DNA from: JBDTCS01 sp039923455
Lineage (GTDB): Bacteria > Bacteroidota > Ignavibacteria > Palsa-1295
Length of the DNA stretch: 40,865 bases
Reading direction: 5' to 3'
Assembly (NCBI GenBank): GCA_039923455.1
Contig: JBDTCS010000174.1
Span: forward strand, 1 to 40,865
A program made the translations under genes and the position numbers. Positions 24,999-31,915 of this stretch are shown piece by piece; positions within the stretch are counted from its first letter, which is position 1, and every line of letters starts with the position of its first letter. The notes beneath the pieces are model-generated. The model ran no database searches. It saw nothing but the letters and a program-made list of their open reading frames with translations, and was not told the DNA's origin.

Positions 24999-27221
24999 CT
25001 ACAGATCAGCTAAACGAAAATCGAGTTGACGCCTGTCTGTTGTGACTCGCATTAATTGTACACGAACACTATCTCCGATCCGATACCGTTTTGCATTCCG
25101 ACTCCCCGCTTTTGTGCGATAGACCGCACTGCCGCTCGATTCGATGAGTGAATAATGCGCCTCATCGAATGTGTAATATCCGGGCAATTCACGAATATGC
25201 ACAAGCCCCTCCGCACCGGTTGGAATTTGCACGAACATTCCGAAATGTGTAACACCGGATATGACAGCGTCAAACTCTTCGCCGACCTTATCCTTCATCA
25301 GATAGACTTGCGCAACTTTGATCGACTCTCGTTCGGCCTCGGTCGCACGTCGTTCTTGCGCGCTGGTTTGATCGGCAATCTCGGGAAGGATGCGGTAGTA
25401 GTGATTTTCGCGCTCCGCGGTCATACCACCACGAGCCTGATACTCCGCGAGCATTCGATGCACGATGAGATCCGGATACCGACGAATCGGTGAAGTGAAA
25501 TGTGTGTAGTGCAAAAATGCAAGACCAAAATGCCCAACGTTATGCTCCGCGTAGACAGCTTTCGCCATCGAGCGAAGCATCAACTGATTAAGTAACTTCT
25601 CCTCCGGTTTACCCTTGACGCTATCCAAAAATTTCTGAATCGTTTTCGGGTTAGCGTTCTCCGGATTGAGTTTATACCCAAGTGCCTTGGCAAGCACAGC
25701 AAGCTCTGCAAGCTTTGTGGGGTCGGGGTTTGCGTGAATCCGGTAGATGAACGGCCGCTCGCTTCCTTGTTTCGCTTTTTTCGCAATGTACTCTGCGACA
25801 GCACGATTAGCTGCAAGCATAAAATCTTCGATCATTCGCATCGAACCGAGTCGCTCTTTTTTATAGCTCTCGACGGGTTCGCCTTCTTCGTTAAAACGGA
25901 ATCGAACTTCATCGGTCTGAAAATCGATGGAGCCAAGTGTGCGCCGCAAGTCATACATCTTCTGACTCAAATCACGCATCTCTTGTAACTTATCCGCATA
26001 CTCGCCTTCGCCCGAAACAGTGCGCTTCTCTGCCTCTTCATAACTGAAGCGCATCACGCTTCGTATCACTGTTTTCTTGAAACTCGATTTCTTTACCTTT
26101 CCTGTCAGTGGATCGAGGACAATAAAAACAGAGTACGCAAGCTTATCTTCGTTCGGCCTGAGCGAGCAAAGTTCGTTCGAGATTTTTTCCGGCAACATCG
26201 GCACCACGCCACCAACAAGATAGACCGATGTGCCACGTGCGAGCGCTTCATCGTCGAGCTGAGTCCCTTCATGCACGTAGTGGCTTACGTCGGCAATGTG
26301 CACGCCAAGCGTAACCGTGCCATCTTCGTTTTGCGTCAGCGAAACCGCATCATCAAAATCTTTTGCATCTTCAGGATCGATCGTGAAGATTATCTCGCCT
26401 CGAAGATCGAGTCGCTTCGCTGCCTCCGTTGCGCTGATCTCATACGGGAGTGCCGTGACCTCATCCATCACCGCCGTAGGGAAGGTAGTAGAGAGGTCGT
26501 ATTCTGCAGCGATAGAATCCATCTCGACCTGCACCGACCCCGATGAACCCAACACTTCGAGCACTCTTCCTTCCGGCTCGCGATATTCATCGACCCAATC
26601 GTAGAGCTCGACTTTTACTTTCTCTCCTACACGTGCACCGGCAAGATCTTTCTTCGAAACAACAATGTCGCGTTTGAACTTACCCGTATCCGGACGCACG
26701 ACATAAAAATTTCTTCGGCGCTCCACCGTCCCCATGATCGGGAGGCTCGCCTTCTTCTCTACTTCAATCACTTCGCCTTGCGGCCGTTCACCGGGGCGTG
26801 CGGCAAAGATCGCGACGCGAACGAAATCGCCATCAAGTGCGGTGCTAAGATTTCGAGACCGAATCAGAACCGTATCGGTCATTCCGTAACTCGCGTCCGG
26901 TGTGACGACACCATTGCCCGTCGTCTGCATCTTTAGCGTACCACCGATCATGCTAAGTTTAGGCGGTGGCAAACCGTAACGTCTGCGTGAACCACGAAGG
27001 ATTGTCCCCTCCTCCTCCATCACGCGAATCATGTCGCGCAATTCTTGATAGCGAGGATCCGTCGACTTGATGCCGATCATCTTCGAGATCTCATTCGTCT
27101 TGAATAGCTCGCCGGGATTCGATTGAAACATTTCGACCAGCGACTCTCGAAGATCGCGACCGGCTGTAATCTTCTTTACCGACCTCTTGAGTGGAGCGTC
27201 GTCCCTCCGAACTTTCGGCAT
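24999..27221 (-). CDS. rnr: Ribonuclease R (RNB family 3'-5' exoribonuclease)
   Basis: RNase R degrades structured RNA processively from the 3' end. The 740-residue product has an N-terminal winged-helix part (about 25-85) and two cold-shock/OB regions (about 88-230). The RNB domain carries the metal cluster TIDPEDAKDFDDA (280-292), HYTHFTSPIRRYPDLIVHR and the RATEAERES element. A C-terminal S1 domain covers about 645-740 (VISGVTHFGMFVQIPTGAEG). The lysine-rich tail common in E. coli RNase R is missing. It is preceded by a lipoprotein gene on the same strand, 88 bases upstream. Confidence 0.95.
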   Translation of the reverse strand: MPKVRRDDAPLKRSVKKITAGRDLRESLVEMFQSNPGELFKTNEISKMIGIKSTDPRYQELRDMIRVMEEEGTILRGSRRRYGLPPPKLSMIGGTLKMQTTGNGVVTPDASYGMTDTVLIRSRNLSTALDGDFVRVAIFAARPGERPQGEVIEVEKKASLPIMGTVERRRNFYVVRPDTGKFKRDIVVSKKDLAGARVGEKVKVELYDWVDEYREPEGRVLEVLGSSGSVQVEMDSIAAEYDLSTTFPTAVMDEVTALPYEISATEAAKRLDLRGEIIFTIDPEDAKDFDDAVSLTQNEDGTVTLGVHIADVSHYVHEGTQLDDEALARGTSVYLVGGVVPMLPEKISNELCSLRPNEDKLAYSVFIVLDPLTGKVKKSSFKKTVIRSVMRFSYEEAEKRTVSGEGEYADKLQEMRDLSQKMYDLRRTLGSIDFQTDEVRFRFNEEGEPVESYKKERLGSMRMIEDFMLAANRAVAEYIAKKAKQGSERPFIYRIHANPDPTKLAELAVLAKALGYKLNPENANPKTIQKFLDSVKGKPEEKLLNQLMLRSMAKAVYAEHNVGHFGLAFLHYTHFTSPIRRYPDLIVHRMLAEYQARGGMTAERENHYYRILPEIADQTSAQERRATEAERESIKVAQVYLMKDKVGEEFDAVISGVTHFGMFVQIPTGAEGLVHIRELPGYYTFDEAHYSLIESSGSAVYRTKAGSRNAKRYRIGDSVRVQLMRVTTDRRQLDFRLADL

Positions 27222-27273
27222 AATAATCTGATCGTGAAATCCAGTGTGAGAAAAGTGGTGTAAGAAATCAGGC

Positions 27274-27308
27274 GCGAGAATTCGTTAGCGTTTGCTATGC
27301 ATTCTCGC
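27274..27308 (-). terminator. Hairpin between the lipoprotein gene and rnr (possible weak terminator or processing site)
   Basis: An 8-base perfect stem (27274-27281 with 27301-27308) contains a second small stem (TAGC/GCTA) in its loop and starts right after the lipoprotein stop codon. There is no strong T run after it, so partial termination or mRNA protection is as likely as true termination. Confidence 0.35.
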
Positions 27309-27309
27309 C

Positions 27310-28134
27310 TTAGCGCATCGATTCGAATTGCTTCACATTAAACCGCTTTGCAACTTCCACAAGATGATCGGCAGAAGTGACGTTCTCCTCACGGAGGCGT
27401 AACATTCTGTGGTCGCCGATCACAAGTTCGAGCGTTGCAAGATGTTTCGATGGAATGTAGCACTTGACACCCGTGGCTCCGTTGAACTCCACCATGTACG
27501 CCGTCAGTGTTTCGCCCGATGGACTGACGGAGACGCGCTGACCACCATCCTTCTTGAGGCCTGCGATATCTTTAAGTATCTGATCAGCGGCGCGTTCATT
27601 TTGGTCGATGATCGTCGAGCGAATCGTTTGCGTTGTATCTTGCATATTGATGAACAGTGCACTCGATCGTGAAGTAATGTTGGCGACATCTTTGTTCGAC
27701 ATCTTTGGGCTCATCCGATAGCCCGGAATTTTTGGCTGAAGCTCTGCAAGTCGACCCGATTGTACGATCGGCATACTGCCGACCGGAATATTTTGATCGG
27801 GCTTCGGAGCTGCTGCCATCGGATACGGGGGCACAGCAGCAGGGTCGCTATCGGGCAACATCGTGATCACCTGCGCTCCACCATCGCCCGGCTTTGGCGG
27901 AGTTAGTGGTGAGGGCACACGTGCTCCCGGTACCGGCACAACGGTATCCGCACTGCCCACAGCCGTGGTTCCGTTTGATTGATTTGTCGCCGATGCGCTA
28001 TCTGCGCTCTTGGGTATATCGCTTCCGTTCTTTGCACAACTTGCCACGAGCAGCAGGAGCACAGGAACGAGCGTTAGAATCCTTGTATTCAATGACGTAT
28101 AGTAAGAATTCGTGTATAGAAAGAATGCGTGCAT
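27310..28134 (-). CDS. Putative lipoprotein, function unknown
   Basis: The product is about 274 residues. A hydrophobic stretch ending LLLLVASC gives a good lipobox (V-A-S-C), with the lipidated cysteine about residue 33. A Pro/Ser/Ala-rich low-complexity linker (about 40-135) follows, then a compact C-terminal domain of about 135 residues (MSNKDVANITSRSSALFIN through VKQFESMR). That domain alternates charged helices and strands and matches nothing I recognise. The start is uncertain: an ATG at 28134, or a TTG at 28092 that would give a shorter, more typical lipoprotein signal. It lies upstream of rnr on the same strand. Confidence 0.65.
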   Translation of the reverse strand: MHAFFLYTNSYYTSLNTRILTLVPVLLLLVASCAKNGSDIPKSADSASATNQSNGTTAVGSADTVVPVPGARVPSPLTPPKPGDGGAQVITMLPDSDPAAVPPYPMAAAPKPDQNIPVGSMPIVQSGRLAELQPKIPGYRMSPKMSNKDVANITSRSSALFINMQDTTQTIRSTIIDQNERAADQILKDIAGLKKDGGQRVSVSPSGETLTAYMVEFNGATGVKCYIPSKHLATLELVIGDHRMLRLREENVTSADHLVEVAKRFNVKQFESMR

Positions 28135-28267
28135 CAAAAAGTACGTTGAGAACTACTCACAATACATGTACCCTATTGGAAACGAACGTGAGTCTACTCC
28201 GTTTCCCGACGAGGAAGTATTTTCATTCTAAGGTTTTCTCGAATAAGCAAAAGGACTGAACAAACCG

Positions 28268-30523
28268 GTGGACTTGCAGTACATCAAGGGCATTGGCCCA
28301 CAGCGTGCGGAAGCTTTAGAGGCTTCGGGTATCCATTCGTTGGAGGACTTGCTGCAATACTATCCGCGAAAATATCTCGACGCAAGTGCGGTTGTTCAGC
28401 TGCGAGACATTCTGCAACATCTTCGTGAGAATGTCACGGTTCGCGGCAAAGTCCTTCGCAAGCAGCTATTCGACGGCAAAAAACCGCACAGACTCGTGAT
28501 CACGTTGCAGGATGAGTCGGGAGGTACGCTTGATCTGGTCTATTTCAAATTTGCCGATTACATTGCGAAGCAATATGCGGTTGGTGAGGAATTAATCGTT
28601 GTCGGATATGTCGCGACGTTCAATAATCGGTCGCAAATGGTGCATCCGCTTCATGTCGAGCGTCTTGCTGGGTTGGATGAACTTGCGAGTGGCAAGCTGC
28701 TCTCGATCTATCCTCTCAACGCCGGCTTCAAGAGTGCTCGCATTCAACAGCGTCAACTTCGCGACATTATTCATACTGCACTTGGTAAGGCCGAGAATGA
28801 GAAGTTACTCTGCGAGACACTTCCCGAACAAATCCTGCATCGGCGAACTCTTCTTCAACACGCAGAAGCCGTGCGGGAGATTCATGAGCCCACGGCTCGG
28901 GTGCTACTCGATCACGCGATACTTCGGCTAAAATACGAGGAGCTTTTTTTCTTGCAACTTCGACTCGGCTTTGAACGCAAACGTAATGCGCTCAACATGA
29001 AACCAGGGATTGCGTTCGAAGTGCGAGCGCTCGAAACAATCGATAGCTTCCGAAAAGATAGCACTCCGGAAAAAGGCAATTTAGTAAATACACTTTTGCA
29101 TTCGCTGCCCTATTCCCTAACGGGCGCACAGCTGCATGTCGTCAAAGAGATCGCACATGATATGTCGAAGCATGCGGGGAAAAAGCCGATGCACCGATTG
29201 TTGCAAGGCGATGTCGGCACGGGCAAAACTGTTGTAGCAACGCTGACGATGCTTGCCGCAATCGAGAATGGATATCAGTGCGCATTCATGGCACCAACAG
29301 AAATTCTCGCTGAGCAACATTTTAATACACTGTCGCAACAACTCGCAGGCCTTCCGGTCGAGCTGACGCTTCTCGTTGGTGCGCAGCGCAAGCGTGTGCG
29401 TGCCGAAGCGCTCAATGCGATTCAGACCGGCACAGCACATATCGCGATCGGTACACACGCTCTACTCGAAGAGGGCGTGATCTTTGATCGACTCGGACTC
29501 GTTGTGATCGACGAACAACATCGGTTTGGAGTCGCGCAACGCAAACGCCTGATAGATAAGGCTAGTAGCCCAACTGCCAGCAGCTCAGAGACTGGATCAG
29601 ATGGTCGTGAACACATCCCAACTCACTCTCCCGATGTGCTGATCATGACCGCAACTCCGATACCTCGCACACTCGGAATGACACTCTATGGTGATTTGGA
29701 TGTCAGCATTATTCGTGAGTATCCGAAAGATCGTAAAGCGATAAAGACGCAGCTGCTCTTTCAGCGCGACCACGATAAAATCTATAAAGCAATTCGAAGA
29801 GCTGTACAAGAGCGCGGCGAACAAGTCTATATTGTTTATCCACTCGTGGAAGAATCTGAACGATCCGATCTTGCAGCTGCAAAAAAAGCGTTCGAAGAAC
29901 TTTCGCTTGATATTTTTCCTGATCTTAAGATAGGATTATTGCACGGGAAGATGCCACCGAAAGAAAAACTCGAAGCGATGATTGCCTTTCGGGATAACGT
30001 TACGCAAGTGCTCGTAGCTACAACAGTAATCGAGGTTGGTGTCGACGTACCGAACGCGGCTGTGATGATCATCGAACATGCTGATAGATTTGGCCTCGCA
30101 CAATTGCATCAACTTCGCGGACGCGTTGGTCGCGGTTCGACGCAATCACATTGCATTCTTGTTGCGAGTGATAAACTTTTGAAAGCCGACAATCTTTTTC
30201 AAACAAGTTCGCAGATAGAAGAGCAGACCGTTGCTGAAAAAAGGCTCGCGATGATGGTCGAAACGACGGACGGTTTTCGTATCGCGGAAGCCGATCTTGA
30301 AATTCGCGGCCCTGGTGAATTTTTTGGTACAAAACAATCGGGTGTGCCGGAGTTGCAACTCGCAAATCTTGTCACCGATGTCGGCTTGATGGAGACCGCA
30401 AGAGAAGATGCAATCGAACTCATCGAGCAAGATCCGCACCTTCGCGCTCCGGAGAACGAGCATACTCGGACTGCCTTCCTTGCGCAGTATCACAAGACCG
30501 AATCGTACCTACAGATCGGTTAA
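28268..30523 (+). CDS. recG: ATP-dependent DNA helicase RecG
   Basis: RecG remodels stalled replication forks and Holliday junctions. The 751-residue product (E. coli 693) has a helix-hairpin-helix-like start (IKGIGPQRAEALEASGI) and a wedge/OB domain at about 55-135. The helicase core has Walker A GDVGTGKT (314-321), Walker B VVIDEQHRFG (DEQH 415-418), TATPIPRTLG and the C-terminal RGRVGRG. A serine/threonine-rich insert of about 22 residues (432-454) separates the DEQH motif from the TATP motif and is predicted disordered. The GTG start at 28268 gives the normal N-terminus. Confidence 0.96.
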   Translation: MDLQYIKGIGPQRAEALEASGIHSLEDLLQYYPRKYLDASAVVQLRDILQHLRENVTVRGKVLRKQLFDGKKPHRLVITLQDESGGTLDLVYFKFADYIAKQYAVGEELIVVGYVATFNNRSQMVHPLHVERLAGLDELASGKLLSIYPLNAGFKSARIQQRQLRDIIHTALGKAENEKLLCETLPEQILHRRTLLQHAEAVREIHEPTARVLLDHAILRLKYEELFFLQLRLGFERKRNALNMKPGIAFEVRALETIDSFRKDSTPEKGNLVNTLLHSLPYSLTGAQLHVVKEIAHDMSKHAGKKPMHRLLQGDVGTGKTVVATLTMLAAIENGYQCAFMAPTEILAEQHFNTLSQQLAGLPVELTLLVGAQRKRVRAEALNAIQTGTAHIAIGTHALLEEGVIFDRLGLVVIDEQHRFGVAQRKRLIDKASSPTASSSETGSDGREHIPTHSPDVLIMTATPIPRTLGMTLYGDLDVSIIREYPKDRKAIKTQLLFQRDHDKIYKAIRRAVQERGEQVYIVYPLVEESERSDLAAAKKAFEELSLDIFPDLKIGLLHGKMPPKEKLEAMIAFRDNVTQVLVATTVIEVGVDVPNAAVMIIEHADRFGLAQLHQLRGRVGRGSTQSHCILVASDKLLKADNLFQTSSQIEEQTVAEKRLAMMVETTDGFRIAEADLEIRGPGEFFGTKQSGVPELQLANLVTDVGLMETAREDAIELIEQDPHLRAPENEHTRTAFLAQYHKTESYLQIG

Positions 30524-30639
30524 GTTCGAAGGAGGGAGACAAACTTTCCGAGTTCGTGTGCCCAAAATGCGCGATTTTTGGCAATTCATGGCCAAACTGA
30601 CTATTATTTTCCTACCGTCAGCTGATCGAAAAATCTTCG

Positions 30640-30647
30640 TAACTTTG
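30640..30647 (+). promoter_or_regulatory. Possible Bacteroidota-type -7 element for the CADD-like gene
   Basis: TAACTTTG matches TAnnTTTG and lies 52 bases before the ATG at 30700, within the 176-base gap after recG. A 6-base hairpin at about 30577-30597 precedes it. Confidence 0.4.
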
Positions 30648-30699
30648 CAGTAGAGACGCAGGACACTTTTCTCAATTCTCTTATAATTTTCGAACCCCT

Positions 30700-31401
30700 A
30701 TGAATTCTTTTATCGAAAGACTCGACAGCGCAATTCAAGAGTATGCGCTCCTCAGCCATCCATTTTATCAGGCTTGGAATGCCGGAACACTCACAAACGA
30801 AACACTTCGCGAATACGCACAGCAATATTATCAATTCGAGCGCGCATTCCCAACATACGTAAGCGCAGTGCATTCGAACACAGAAGATGCTGTCATCCGT
30901 CAGCACTTACTCGAGAACTTGATCGACGAAGAGGGCACCGGAAACAACACATCCGTTTCGCATCCGGAGTTGTGGCTGCGCTTTGCAGAAGCTGTCGGTT
31001 GCAACCGCGATGCGGTCAAGAATGCAACACCATTTGCCGAGACCAATGCACTTCGCGAGACGATGCGTGAACTCACCAAGAATGGTGACACGATCGAAGG
31101 TCTCTCTGCGCTTTATGGTTATGAGTCACAAATTCCGGAAGTTTCGCGTACCAAGATTCAGGGACTTCGCAAGTTTTATGGCGTCACCACTACGAATGGT
31201 CTCGCGTTCTTCCGCGTACACGAGAAGGCCGATGAGTGGCACAGTCAGACAGAGCGCGAGATGCTTGCGGCACTCGTAACTTCCCCTGAAGACGAAGAGC
31301 GTGCGATCAACGCAGCTCGCTCGTCAGCAAAAGCAATCTACGACATGCTCACCGGCGTAGTCCGCGAGTGTAGCGTCGAATGTGAGATGCTCCCAGCATA
31401 A
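30700..31401 (+). CDS. CADD-type TenA-like protein, probable para-aminobenzoate synthase
   Basis: The 233-residue protein belongs to the heme-oxygenase-like TenA/CADD group. Its closest recognisable relative is chlamydial CADD (CT610), which forms para-aminobenzoate for folate by oxidising one of its own tyrosines at a two-metal site. Compared with CADD as I recall it, the candidate sacrificial tyrosine is Y23 in HPFYQAW. Metal ligands would be E77 (in IDEEG), H88, E142 (in LYGYESQIP), H174, D178 and H181 (in VHEKADEWH). The lysine suggested as amino donor is K152. All are present, with a 4-residue insertion before H88. Thiaminase TenA itself uses a different active site. The gene has its own likely promoter and a strong terminator. 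The family call is strong; the function is inferred from the conserved residues. Confidence 0.85.
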   Translation: MNSFIERLDSAIQEYALLSHPFYQAWNAGTLTNETLREYAQQYYQFERAFPTYVSAVHSNTEDAVIRQHLLENLIDEEGTGNNTSVSHPELWLRFAEAVGCNRDAVKNATPFAETNALRETMRELTKNGDTIEGLSALYGYESQIPEVSRTKIQGLRKFYGVTTTNGLAFFRVHEKADEWHSQTEREMLAALVTSPEDEERAINAARSSAKAIYDMLTGVVRECSVECEMLPA

Positions 31402-31426
31402 CAAACCATTCAACTTTAGTTATAAA

Positions 31427-31461
31427 AACCTCCCCTCAGAGATTCTGAGGGGAGGTTTTTT
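31427..31461 (+). terminator. Strong intrinsic terminator after the CADD-like gene
   Basis: A 14-base perfect stem (31427-31440 with 31444-31457) closes a 3-base loop and runs into T6. It lies about 25 bases after the stop. Confidence 0.93.
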
Positions 31462-31776
31462 ACGTGCACAAAATATACTAATCCCTCGCAGGTATAAGAT
31501 CCTGTACATCACAAGTCTAACACCTGCTGACTTCCGGGATGGAATTCAAACTTCGATCACAGGTCAATTCCGGAATCAAAAGTGTCAGGAATGGTTGGTA
31601 AACTCCCCGCAAAACGGATTTCGTTGCATAGATGCGCTAAACCTTGACGTGTGTGATTAGGACCATCTGCGCTCGGGTTGTGTAAAGTTATGGCACAATT
31701 TCCCATGATTGGTTGGGATTTTGGGAAAAAATGCCGAAAATAGAAGAAAAATGTGTCAAGATTGCACGGTTTCCAC
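31462..31776. other. Intergenic stretch upstream of the repeat-protein promoter
   Basis: About 315 bases with no credible gene. The 92-codon frame at 31382-31660 overlaps the terminator and has no protein-like features. The last 100 bases become A-rich and lead into the promoter at 31777-31806. Confidence 0.5.
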
Positions 31777-31806
31777 TTGACACGGCAGCTGCGAAAGTAT
31801 TATATT
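31777..31806 (+). promoter_or_regulatory. Sigma-70-like promoter for the repeat protein gene
   Basis: TTGACA (31777-31782) is followed after 18 bases by TATATT (31801-31806). This is closer to the classical -35/-10 pattern than to the Bacteroidota consensus, though TATATTG also resembles a degenerate TAnnTTTG. Transcription would start near 31813, giving a leader of about 100 bases. Confidence 0.45.
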
Positions 31807-31808
31807 GC

Positions 31809-31841
31809 GGACAGGTGAATAGTCACCAAGATTGAGTGTCC
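31809..31841 (+). promoter_or_regulatory. Structured leader hairpin
   Basis: Two nested stems form: GGACA (31809-31813) with TGTCC (31837-31841), enclosing GGTGA (31814-31818) with TCACC (31823-31827). It would be at the very 5' end of the repeat-protein mRNA and could protect it or regulate translation. It does not match a riboswitch that I know. Confidence 0.35.
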
Positions 31842-31915
31842 GGTCAGCGAAAGGCCAACCATAAGTATACTTCACTTTGGTCAAGCCCTCGCCAAACCTC
31901 TACAAAAATTGATTT

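Noticed and set aside
30700..31401. Annotation as thiaminase II (TenA) of thiamin salvage
   Set aside because: The sequence matches the CADD branch, with two-metal ligands and the YESQIP and HEKADEWH segments; no thiamin genes are nearby.
31382..31660. A 92-codon frame after the CADD-like gene
   Set aside because: It runs through a strong intrinsic terminator and has no protein-like character.
31842..31870. A possible SRP RNA or riboswitch in the leader (GGTCAGCGAAAGGCC)
   Set aside because: The conserved SRP loop sequence is missing, and no riboswitch core that I know fits; only simple hairpins are supported.
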